Shown one piece after another: positions 47,276 to 55,786 of a stretch of 64,000 bases of DNA. Origin of the DNA: Notospermus geniculatus (Eukaryota; Nemertea; Pilidiophora; Heteronemertea; Lineidae); NCBI GenBank assembly GCA_002633025.1, contig NMRB01000051.1, positions 133,129 through 197,128 of the forward strand. The letters run 5' to 3'. Below the pieces are notes generated by a model. The model ran no database searches, was not told where the DNA came from, and was given only the letters and a program-made list of their open reading frames with translations. Position 1 is the first letter of the stretch; every line of letters starts with the position of its first letter. The position numbers were made by a program, and so were the translations under genes.

Positions 47276-47515
47276 CTGCAGCAGATCAAAGTAATATTGA
47301 AACTCATGATGAAGCCAAGATCACGAGCGGCGAGCAAAGGAGAACAGACCATCTTATCAAGATCGAGTACACAGATCAGACTAGAACAAGCCATCTAATT
47401 GGTCGGTGCAGGACAAGTATGCATACTTCAACCAATGGGAAAGCTTGTACCAGAACGACATGTCAAATGCCGAAACGGTGATGAACTGCGGCCTTCCATA
47501 CGATCAGAAGTGAAC
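47276..47515. other. Short interval between the two terminal exons
   Basis: No AATAAA or ATTAAA occurs on the minus strand here, so the upstream terminal exon has no close canonical polyadenylation signal of its own. Inverted CCAAT words are present near 47398 and 47430, so a promoter cannot be excluded. Confidence 0.5.
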
Positions 47516-48577
47516 CTAACCTTTTGTCATTGGTGTGTACATATAAACTGCATCGTACAATGGTACAGGCTTTATATTCTTGTTAAAGCGCAGTCTGAAT
47601 AAATTCCTTGAGTTATCAAAGTATCCGCTTTCTGTGCTACGAGCAACACGGGTCGCAGGAACATTCATATGAACTTTTCTGAATGGGTATTTCGTCCTGT
47701 TAATAAAACTATTTCTTGGAAAGCAGTTAACTTCAATGCCTGTTATACTTGTGTGATGTGGTGTAATACTGAGGATGATAAGAATCCCCAATTCCCTATT
47801 CGCGGTCAGGATGTAAATTTCACCTGGAAATGTGAAGTCCTGCTTTTGAATAATAGTCAAATCAGTTAGAACATTATGAAAGATAAATAACTGAAGAAGT
47901 TTTTTATAAGTCACAATATCTGTATGTCCAATTCCATGTTTGTACTGCTCGGTCCTTCCCACACTGTATTTTCGAGATGCATAATTCATAACTAATGACG
48001 CATTATGCAAGTACAATAATTTGACTATCATTTTTTTATCCTCATAAGTTTCAACCCAGTTGTATGTTGTCACAGTCATACTTGTGCTTGTGAACGACAC
48101 CTGACATGCAATGAATACCATTTTGCTATTATTGCTTAGAAAAACGTCAAGGACAGCGTTATCATTTTCGGTGCTGCTCAATCGAATACAACGCTCATGT
48201 TTAGGGATCTCTATGTGCCCAACGAATTTCCCTTTTGCCATGTCGTACATCCTGACACCGGGTTGTAAGATACGGCTTTGACCTGCCATCTTGTAAAACA
48301 TCACAATGATGTAATTCAGCATCACTCGATAATCTTTACGCTCATTCTTAAATGTTCTATAGTAATAAGATGAATTGTAAAGGATACGGAAAGCGTCATC
48401 CTGGCCCTCAAGGCTGTAAACTGTGGCCACGGACCAGGGAACAGGCCTTTGTTTGTAAGTTACCACCAGCCACCGCTGGTTTGAATGGAAATCAACATAA
48501 AGCTCGTGCTTGTCGGAAGGGATGGACGGGAGAATGGGAATCCGCCTGGGTAATCTGTATTTTACAACCGACAGAAC
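47516..48577 (-). CDS. Olfactomedin-like terminal exon, copy 1
   Basis: A minus-strand frame of about 353 codons opens after an acceptor (TATTTTGACACTAG) and ends ...MTKG with TAG. Residues about 40-75 read SVATVYSLEG then FRILYNSSYYYR, followed by VRMYDMAKGKFVGHIEIP, DVFLSNNSKMVFIACQ and TVTTYNWVETYEDKK. These fit the strand order of olfactomedin domains (YNGSLYY, xxYDLxTxxxxxxLP, DxAVDExGLWVIYAT, TWxTxxPK), though the Gly-Leu-Trp core is lost. Asn-X-Ser/Thr sites suggest an extracellular protein. It joins in phase 0 to the PAN-like exon upstream. The likely role is adhesion or recognition outside the cell; no ligand can be inferred. Confidence 0.7.
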   Translation of the reverse strand, partial: VLSVVKYRLPRRIPILPSIPSDKHELYVDFHSNQRWLVVTYKQRPVPWSVATVYSLEGQDDAFRILYNSSYYYRTFKNERKDYRVMLNYIIVMFYKMAGQSRILQPGVRMYDMAKGKFVGHIEIPKHERCIRLSSTENDNAVLDVFLSNNSKMVFIACQVSFTSTSMTVTTYNWVETYEDKKMIVKLLYLHNASLVMNYASRKYSVGRTEQYKHGIGHTDIVTYKKLLQLFIFHNVLTDLTIIQKQDFTFPGEIYILTANRELGILIILSITPHHTSITGIEVNCFPRNSFINRTKYPFRKVHMNVPATRVARSTESGYFDNSRNLFRLRFNKNIKPVPLYDAVYMYTPMTKG

Positions 48578-49584
48578 CTAGTGTCAAAATAATGACGGAG
48601 GAAAATTCTTCAGGTGTCTACAAGCAAATGTTCGTACAGTACAATACTATATTCCGGTAGGAAGCAATCTTGATGTATTTTTTGTACTCTACAATCGAAT
48701 ATTTGTGTACAGTACCATAGCAACACCGTGGCGTGCAATCTTGATGTACATGTATTTTGTATTCTACAACGGAAATGTTCGTACAGTACCATAACAAGAC
48801 GGCAGGAAGCAATCTTGATGCATTCTACAATCGAATGTTCGTAGAGTACCATAACAAGATGCTAGAAAGCAATCTAGTATTTTGTATCTACAATCGAATG
48901 TTCGTACAGTACTATTAATTGACGATAGGAAGCAATTTTGATTTTTGTTTTCTTCAATCGAATATTTGTACAGTACCATAATAAGACGGCAGGAAGCAAT
49001 CTTGATTCATCCTACAATCGAATGATCGTACAGTACAATAAGAATGCAGGAAGCAATCTTAATGTATTTTTGTATTCTACATGTATAATAGAATGTTCGT
49101 AGAGTACCATAACAAGATGGGAGAAAGCAGGACGGTGGAGAGCAATCTTGATGTATTTTTATATTCTACAATTGAATGTTTGTAAAGTACCATAATAAGA
49201 CGGCAGGAAGCAATCTTGATTCATCCTACAATCGAATGTTCGTACAGTACTACCATATGACGGCAGGAAGCAATCTTAATGTATTTTTGTATTTTTGTAT
49301 TCTTCAATCGAATGTTCGTACAGAACTGTAACAAACTGACAATAGGAAGCAATCTTGATGTATTTTGTATTCTACAATCGAACGCACGTACAGTATCTTA
49401 ACAAGTCGGTGGAGAGCAATCTTGGTGTATTTTTTTATTCTACAATCGAATGTTTGTGAAGTACCGGTACCAAAACAAGACGGCAGATGGCCACATCAAC
49501 TCTATGCTAATTAGGGTGTGACACCACGTGAAGAACCTCTATTGAGCTACCCGTAAATATGACTGGTAGATCCGGGTTCCTTAC
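48578..49584 (-). other. Intron between PAN-like and olfactomedin-like exons
   Basis: Bounded by a strong donor GTAAGG (minus, 49584-49579) and an acceptor ending TAG (48580-48578). It is about 1 kb, most of it minisatellite (48630-49490). Confidence 0.65.
48630..49490. repeat. Intronic minisatellite, ~65-70-bp unit
   Basis: About 12 diverged copies of a unit containing GGCAGGAAGCAATCTTGATG, TATTTTTGTATTCTACAATC and GAATGTTCGTACAGTACCAT. The array leaves minus frames partly open (YGTVRTFDC-like reading), which is an artefact of repetition. Confidence 0.9.
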
Positions 49585-49817
49585 CTTTTTCTGATATATC
49601 AGAGCTCCTTCATATTCGTAGGCTTCTGTTCTTTCCATACATGTAGCTTGTTGTGAATGCAATTGACACAAAGCATCGTCGGTTAAAATATTCATAGTCA
49701 GGCATGACTCTCTGTGGCAGAGGATAGCACACGCCAGGCAGGATCTCACGTACTGGAATCCCAGGTCTGGTTTTGTGATACTCCACCCTCTTACAACCTT
49801 CGCAACGTGATAGCTCC
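49585..49817 (-). CDS. PAN/apple-like domain exon
   Basis: A 233-nt exon between an acceptor (GAAATGACAG, AG at 49819-49818) and a donor (AAAAAG then GTAAGG). It is entered in phase 1 and left in phase 0. It encodes GSYHVAKVVRGW, then SCLACAILCHRESC, then a LCQLHS-like Cys-Leu strand and EGALIYQKK. The spacing CxxCAxxCxxxxxC followed by a later CxL matches PAN/apple modules, small disulfide domains of extracellular proteins that bind protein or carbohydrate. A signal-peptide exon must precede it on the minus strand (above 49.82 kb); I did not find one. Together with the olfactomedin-like exon it forms a secreted PAN-olfactomedin architecture. Confidence 0.72.
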
Positions 49818-49904
49818 CTGTCATTTCAAATTATCTTAAATTTCACGCCAGGCCTTGTGGTACGCCACTAAAGAAACATGGGATAGCATAAATGTACAGC
49901 TAAA

Positions 49905-50022
49905 AGTTTAGTAAATTCTCTTACTTCTGTTTTGTACAGGACTCTCCAATGCACTTGTACAGCAGAAATGAAGTAAAAGCATTTACATTGTACTAGCTTT
50001 TTATTCATACATGTATTACCCA
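49905..50022. mobile_element. Diverged copy of the CTAGCAAATGCTTTTACTT foldback family
   Basis: Contains GTAAATTCTCTTACTTCTGT and, inverted, GAAGTAAAAGCATTTACATT around a TTTGTACAG/CTTGTACAGC centre like the copy at 39275-39428. The ends are degraded. Confidence 0.55.
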
Positions 50023-50064
50023 TGGCGCCAATAATATTCGCGTTCATAGTCGAATTTTGTATTT

Positions 50065-50190
50065 ATATTTGATTTTTTCCTCAAGGCCGACGCCATAGCA
50101 TTATTGGCCCTGGTATGTACGGAGGAGGCAATCTCAAGCTGCTCTGTCCCTCACTTGGATTGGGTCTTTTACTTGCCCTTGCAAAGAAAC
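50065..50190. repeat. Dispersed repeat G, copy 2
   Basis: Homologous to 36955-37100 (GCATTATTGGCCCTGGTA, TCTTTTACTTGCCCTTGCAA). Confidence 0.65.
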
Positions 50191-51005
50191 TACGGCTTAC
50201 TGCCCCATGCGACGGATGAGAAGAGCCGGGAACGCATTCCGACGCTGTCACGCGTCACATTCAAATAAGACCCAAAAAATTAATATTCTGTTTCTGGTGA
50301 CCGCGCTCGTTAGCTCTAACCGAAGCGCGTCGAGAGATTTAAGTTTACTCTTCATTTTGAACGAAATTTGTGATTTCTTAGACGCCGGAGCCATCTGGTG
50401 TGAACAAAATAGGTTACAACAAGCGAGTCGCTGAAAATCATCTGTAGAATTGCTTTATCATTTCTATCTACTTCCACAATGGTGACCGATTATCAATAGC
50501 AGTGTCAACTCCAAACGTTTAAAGGCCTCCAACAGAGAAATACAATACATTTTATGAAATAAAACACTTTTGTAAAAAAGTTTAAGAAAATCCAAAGTTT
50601 AAGAAAACGCATCACCGCATTCAGTTTTCTTCTGATCATGAAATAAACCAGAGACAGAACTTTTTTTCCAGCCTAATCAAAAGAAGTATTTTGTATAAAG
50701 ACGGCGATGCACATTGATGAACGCGAACGTTCCAGCCATAGATGCAACAGACATACAACATCGACAGCTGGTTTGAACGTATTCATTCATGCCATGATGA
50801 GAACATACACGTTCATGTTGTGCAGCTGTTCGATTCTCTACGCCAGCGCTTTCTATTCCCAAAGTGTCATGCAGGCTACCTTCATGACCTTCTCTGCTGG
50901 CCCGAGGAACCAGACCCCGCATCGCGGCAAGTCTCCGCCACAGATGCAATAGGCCTACAACCTGCGTTCTCACTCCCTGCGATCTACATGCACACTACCA
51001 CTAGG

Positions 51006-51373
51006 GCTGAAAGGGTAAATGTCGTCCAGGGTATATACAAAGATTACCCAGGATCTGAATCTTCACTAAAACAATACCCTGGGTGCAGTTTCGGTAGCCG
51101 AACATCACCCAGCATCCGCAGTCAGTGCCTAGGAACGAGTCCTATTTAGAAATCCCGTGAAATCTCGCGCCGCGATACTTGTTGAGTGTAGCTGTTCTTG
51201 GCATTCTTCAGGCTGTCACGTGACCACGGGCGCGATAACCTTGAATCCAGGTGTCATACCACGATGCTGGGTGATGTTCGGCTACCGAAACTACACCCAG
51301 GGTATTGTTTTACTGAAGATTGAGATCCTGGGTAATCTTTGTATATACCCAGGACGACATTTACCCTTTCAGC
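51006..51373. mobile_element. Mutator-like MITE with 9-bp target duplication
   Basis: Element of 368 bp with terminal inverted repeats of about 110 bp, starting GCTGAAAGGGTAAATGTCGT and differing at only about five positions. It is flanked by the exact 9-bp direct repeat ACCACTAGG at 50997-51005 and 51374-51382. Long TIRs with a 9-bp duplication are characteristic of Mutator (MuDR) elements. It encodes no transposase, and the arm similarity suggests recent activity. Confidence 0.85.
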
Positions 51374-51382
51374 ACCACTAGG

Positions 51383-52560
51383 CCCTGCATTCACGTCTGC
51401 AAGCTCGTCCGACCCGACTTTCACAGCAGTCATGATGGCTACCATGATGGCTACCAGCGATGTATTACCTCCTTTGGCCGACTCGAAACAGACCAATGCA
51501 TGTCTTATTTGATTGGTCTACTCGCATTCTGCTGAGATTCTAACCTTTTGGAGTCGCTCGCTAACTCTGTGCGGAACCAAGTTTCGGCAATAGGCGATCG
51601 TCATTTGACTTTCATCTATTCTTCAGCTCGTTGACGTGAGATACTCTCCAAGGCGCCGGAAACGCTCCGCGATCGGGACAAATTACGCATTAATTGATGA
51701 CGTCATACACAAATCTGGGTCGGCGGGTAGGTTCTCGGAACGGGATAGCGAAACCTCTCTATATTGAAGAATGAAAAATTTAAATTCACGGTGCAAAACC
51801 CAGAGACCGACTGAACAGCGTTCCAATTCTTCAAAATCCGGTGCAGATACGATAAAAACTAACATTTCTGAAATATCTGACGTCGGGCTAGAAATGCTTG
51901 CTAACCTTAAAATTACATGTACGTATTTCGTATGAAAGTTACGTTACATGACTAGCACAACGTCAGATGATGAAAAAATCTACCGAGTCCAAGAACTCCT
52001 GATGAATGTGGTTCGATCGGACTTAATATATATTACGCATGCGTAAAATTTCATTCTTTACTTGAAAGGTCTACCGTAGCTTCGAAGAATGCATGTCGTC
52101 GAACCATCCGGCGAATTCCTGGAAAGAAAGATATATCTCACAGCTTAATAAGCTGTGGTCTGCGCCGGTTTTTTTCATCGGTGATGTTGATAACACCTCA
52201 GACGAACTGCATCATTCCGGGATTTTCCAAAACGACGCCAAGGACCGGCTGCATCAATGCACGCCATGGGACATCAGACTTTCCGCAGCTCAAGTTGGTG
52301 TTTGACCAGTACAAGAATGAATCTGCCTGCTGGAACCTCAGTGTATCTCGTGTTGGCTGGGAACAGGGGGACTTATTGATCTGATAGTCGAGTATCTTCG
52401 TTGTAAAGTTCTTTTGTTGAAATTCCCATTGTGTATATAACAATTACATCAGTAACTGATCGATTTTGAATTTCAAGGCCCTTTCACAAAGAATTTTTTT
52501 CGTCATTGTGTGACAATCTCTCAATTCATCGTCAACCATGTACCACACACCAGGTACAGC
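51383..52560. other. Intergenic, no gene recognised
   Basis: Short frames only. A partially open 60-codon minus frame at 51683-51865 starts with a hydrophobic stretch but has no splice donor in phase. Confidence 0.3.
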
Positions 52561-52687
52561 CTACGTCACACGGGCCCGGTTGCAGCAAACTTGTCTTAAG
52601 TTCTTATCGTAAGATAAGGAATTTGGGACAACCCTAAGACATGTCGAAACTGCGGTTGCACCAAAAACCTCGTAGGCTTGTCCCAAA

Positions 52688-52936
52688 ATGCATATCGTAG
52701 GGAATGCACTATGGGATTATGCACAGCAAGTGCACGGTGAACATTACTGTCAAAAGAACCATTGGAGTATGGAAGCGCAGGGGCGGGTTTGGCTCAGTCA
52801 CCTGAGACTGCAGCCTATTGAAAAGGTTTGCCACGTAATAGCGGTAACAGCCATGTTACACAACTTCGCCAGACATTTGCGTCTCGACGATGAAGATGGG
52901 GAGAGGGAGGTTGACAATAGTAGTGGACAGCAGTGA
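52688..52936 (+). pseudogene. Harbinger transposase (HARBI1-type nuclease) remnant
   Basis: The plus frame encodes SHLRLQPIEKVCHVIAVTAM then LHNFARHLRLDDED, the C-terminal hallmark of Harbinger/HARBI1 DDE nucleases (LRxxPxKxCxIIxACAVLHNI). Just upstream in a different frame (52736-52780) the DNA reads VNITVKRTIGVWKRR, matching the preceding E-x-x-F-G-x-W-K-R-R motif, so the copy is frameshifted. The Asp residues of the catalytic core and the N-terminal two thirds are absent. The 5' flank GGGCCCGGTTGCAGCAAAC (52570-52588) resembles a Harbinger terminus. Such a source could have mobilised the TTA/TAA-flanked MITEs in this window. Confidence 0.75.
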
Positions 52937-52942
52937 TAATAG

Positions 52943-52996
52943 GGAGTTTAAGAAATCAAACGATAAACTTTAACTTTACGACAACGTTATTTAGGC
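52943..52996. mobile_element. Half copy of the GGGAGGTTTAGAAATC foldback MITE
   Basis: TAGGGAGTTTAAGAAATCAAACG followed by GACAACGTTATTT corresponds to one arm of the element at 623-771. Confidence 0.55.
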
Positions 52997-53220
52997 AGAT
53001 TATTTTTCACACTGCGAATTCACCAGATTATACATTGCATTTTCGGTACAAAACGCAAAAAATGCTGTTATCCAGAATGTAACACTTCTTTCGTTCTGTG
53101 TCCAGACTCAGCGAACCGCAGCTGATGCAAGCTATTCTTGAAACGGAAAAAAAGCATTTTTTGTTCTTCGACGCTTCAATATTTCCAGTAAATACAACAC
53201 ATTGTTGGCCGTTATAGTTA

Positions 53221-53226
53221 TTTATT
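53221..53226 (-). terminator. Candidate polyadenylation signal AATAAA
   Basis: Canonical hexamer on the minus strand about 215 nt beyond the TAG of the FF-rich gene. Use of this site would put the 53320-53373 hairpin in the 3' UTR. Confidence 0.5.
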
Positions 53227-53319
53227 ACATCATACAACGACCCAATTTCTTATTTTTTCGATGGGAAATACCAAGCTGAGCATTTTCACCGAAAATTATT
53301 TTTGGGGCTATTTTGACTC

Positions 53320-53373
53320 ATGAGTTAGGCAGATTTGCTATTAGCACCCTCATTACAAATCTGCCTAACTCAT
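53320..53373. repeat. Perfect 18-bp hairpin in the FF-rich gene's 3' flank
   Basis: ATGAGTTAGGCAGATTTG (53320-53337) pairs exactly with 53356-53373 over an 18-nt loop. It starts about 65 nt after the stop codon. It could be an mRNA structural element or a small foldback insertion. Confidence 0.85.
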
Positions 53374-53437
53374 GGGTTTAAAAAATAGTTTTCAAAATAC
53401 ACAGCGAGAAAATTACAAGCTGGGGGAGTGAGTAGAA

Positions 53438-55575
53438 CTAGAACTGTCCTCCATTCTGCTTGTCAAAGAACTGTTCTCCATTCTGCTTGTCAAAGAACTG
53501 TTGTCCATTCTGCTTGTCAAAGAACTGTCCTGCATTCTGTTTGCCAAAGAACTGTTCTCCATTCTGCTTGTCAAAGAACTGTCCTGCATTCTGCTTGCCA
53601 AAGAACTGTCCTCCATTCTGCTTGCCAAAGAACTGTTCTTCATTCTGCTTGCCAAAGAACTGTTCTCCATTCTGCTTGCAAAAGAATTGTCCTTTATTCT
53701 GCTTGCGAGAGAACTGTCCTCCATTTTGCTTGTCAAAGAACTGTCCTGCATTCTGCTTGCCAAAGAACTGTCCTACATTCTGGTTGCCAAAGAACTGTTG
53801 TCCATTCTGCTTGCCGAAGAATTGTCCTCCATTCTGCTTGCCAAAGAACTGCCCTGCATTCTGCTTGCCAAAGAACTGTTCGCCATTCTGCTTGCCAAAG
53901 AACTGTCCTCCATTCTGCTTGCCAAAGAACTGTTGTCCATTCTGCTTGCCAAAGAACTGTTGTCCATTCTGCTTGCCAAAGAACTGTCCTCCATTCTGCT
54001 TGCAAAAGAACTGACCTGCATTCTGCTTGCCAAAGAACTGTTCTCCATTCTGCTTGTCAAAGAACTGTTGTCCATTCTGCTTGTCAAAGAACTGTCCTGC
54101 ATTCTGTTTGCCAAAGAACTGTTCTCCATTCTGCTTGTCAAAGAACTGTCCTGCATTCNAAAGAACTGTTCGCCATTCTGCTTGCCAAAGAACTGCCCTG
54201 CATTCTGCTTGCCGAAGAACTGTCCTGCACTCTGCTTGCCAAAGAATTGTCCTGCATTCTGCTTGCCAAAGAACTGTCCTTCGTTCTGCTTGCCAAAGAA
54301 CTGTTCTCCATTCTGTTTGCAAAAGAACTGCCCTCCATTCTGCTTGCCGAAGAACTGTCCCGCATTCTGCTTGCCAAAGAACTGTCCTCCATTCTGTTTG
54401 TCAAAGAAGTACCATCCATTCTGCTTGCCGAAGAACTGTCCTGCATTCTGGTTGCCAAAGAACTGTCCTCCAATCTGCTTACCAAAGAACTGTTCTCCAT
54501 TCTGCTTGCCAAAGAACTGCCCTCCATTCTGCTTGCCGAAGAAATGTCCTCCATTCTGCTCGCCAAAGAACTGTCCTCCACTTTGTTCGCCAAAGCATCG
54601 CGCAAAAGTCTTCTTGCCAAAGAAATACAAGACAAGGAATTGCTCATCATTCTTTTCGACGACCATGTACTTGTCTTGAGTTGTTGGTTGCCGTTCCAAA
54701 AAGAAGAATGCTTTTTCTGGCATCGACGTGTTTTTTTCGAAGAAGAAGAAAATGCTTTCTGGAGAAGTTGGTTGCCGGTCAAAAAAGAAGAATGCTTTTT
54801 CTGGCATCGACGTGTTTTTTTCGAAGAAGAAGAAAATGCTCTCTGGAGAAGTTGGTTGCCGGTCAAAAAAGAATAATGCTTTTTCTGGCATCGACGTGTT
54901 CTTTTCGAAGAAGAAGAAAACGCTCTCTGGAGAAGTTGGTTGCCGGTCGAAAATGACGAATGCTTTTTCTGGCATCGTCACGTCGTTTTCGAAGAAAAAG
55001 AAGTGCTTGTCTTGAGTCGTTGACTGCCGATGGAAAAAGAAGAATGCTTTTTCAGGCATCGATGCATTCTTTTCGATGAAGAATAAAAAGATGTAGCGCT
55101 TGTCTGGAGACGTTGGATGTCGATTTAAAAAAAAGAATGCTTTTTCAGGCATCGACGAGTCGTTTTCGAAAAAGACGAAATGACAATCTGTCGTTGGCTG
55201 CCGATCAGAAAAGAAAAACTCCTTTCCGGATTTCTGGATTTCTTTCTCGAAGAAAAAGAAACGGCCATTCGGCGACGGCGAGGCTTGCTTGAAAAAGAAG
55301 AAATGTCCATCGGACGTCGGTGTTTCCCCGACAATAATTTCTTGCTCCTCTGTGGGGACACTGCTCTCCAAGGTGTTCTCATCAGCGTCAGCAGAAATCG
55401 GACTTAACGCGCCGAAGAATATTGGCTGGATTACCTTCTCGGTACGTGTGCCGTCATCAGCTGGCATTGTCTTGAAGAACTCCATGTCTTTCTGGGATGC
55501 CTCTTGCTCAGAGTTCGGTTTCGTCGGCATTGACGCGGTCGAGTGGACAAGTCGTGGCGTTGCGGCTATGCACAT
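53438..55575 (-). CDS. Phe-rich repeat protein, FFFF and GKQNGGQFF repeats
   Basis: A single minus-strand frame of about 711 codons runs from the ATG at 55575 to TAG at 53440-53438; no intron is needed. Residues 1-85 are unique, acidic and Ser/Thr-rich, with no clear signal peptide or membrane segment. Residues about 86-300 hold about 15 blocks of 14 residues. Each block starts with FFFF or a close variant, alternating an EKNTSMPEKA-type and a DRQPTSPESI-type spacer. After a 25-residue linker come about 43 copies of a 9-residue unit, mostly GKQN(G/A)(G/E/Q)QFF, with D replacing G in several late copies and C in three. At the N (54159) 8 nt of a 27-nt unit are missing, which shifts the apparent frame; the repeat register shows the reading continues. 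All six frames stay open in the repeat. The minus frame alone also covers the unique part and the second repeat type, and it has a TATA box and stop. No known family is recognised. A structural, adhesive or phase-separating role is inference. Confidence 0.75.
53441..54594. repeat. 27-bp coding tandem repeat, ~43 copies
   Basis: Plus-strand unit AAAGAACTGTCCTCCATTCT plus GCTTGCC. Variation falls mostly at fixed sites (CC/TT/TG after CTGT; CTTGCC/CTTGTC). Blocks such as 53460-53592 and 54030-54158 are identical over more than 100 bp, which is either recent array turnover or contig overlap at the N. Confidence 0.93.
54159..54159. other. Single-N assembly join inside the FF-rich gene
   Basis: Sequence before the N repeats 53460-53592, and sequence after it resembles 53871 onward, so array length and copy number are uncertain. 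Confidence 0.9.
54676..55320. repeat. 84-bp (2 x 42) coding repeat, FFFF blocks
   Basis: Unit on the plus strand includes GAAGTTGGTTGCCGGTC, AATGCTTTTTCTGGCATCGA and TTCGAAGAAGAAG. It is most homogeneous between 54710 and 54960 and increasingly diverged toward the start of the gene, consistent with recent expansion at the 3' side. Confidence 0.85.
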
Positions 55576-55667
55576 GATTGCTTGCGGAGTCGATCTGGGC
55601 TGTTCGTTCGTTGAGTTGCGTCCTGGTCCTAGCAGTGAGCTGGATGATTCGGTCGGCCGCGGCACGG

Positions 55668-55760
55668 CCTTATATACGCTTCTTCAGCCGAAGGTGTAGG
55701 AAGACGAACCACCTCCTGACGAAACTTCTTGTAATCCTATTGGTTGAGAAGCAATGACGT
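55668..55760 (-). promoter_or_regulatory. Core promoter of the FF-rich gene
   Basis: On the minus strand TATATAAGG lies at 55676-55668, about 95 bp before the first in-frame ATG. This predicts transcription start near 55640 and a 5' UTR of about 65 nt. CCAAT lies at 55743-55739. A GAA-nn-TTC pair (55721-55728), a TGACGT (55755-55760) and, just outside, a CACGTG (55781-55786) are candidate factor sites. The tight TATA/CCAAT arrangement suggests strong, possibly inducible or tissue-specific expression. Confidence 0.65.
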
Positions 55761-55786
55761 ATCCGCCTCATACATCCTGACACGTG

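Noticed and set aside
53428-54876. Plus-strand frames through the FF-rich locus, including Cys-rich (NCPPFCLPK) and TVLHSACQR-type repeats
   Set aside because: All six frames stay open because the 27-bp unit is a multiple of three. Only the minus frame continues through both repeat types and the unique N-terminal part and has a promoter and stop.
55576-55665. Upstream in-frame extension of the FF-rich protein to a GTG at 55665
   Set aside because: The GTG lies directly beside the TATA box and would precede the predicted transcription start; the first ATG downstream is at 55575.
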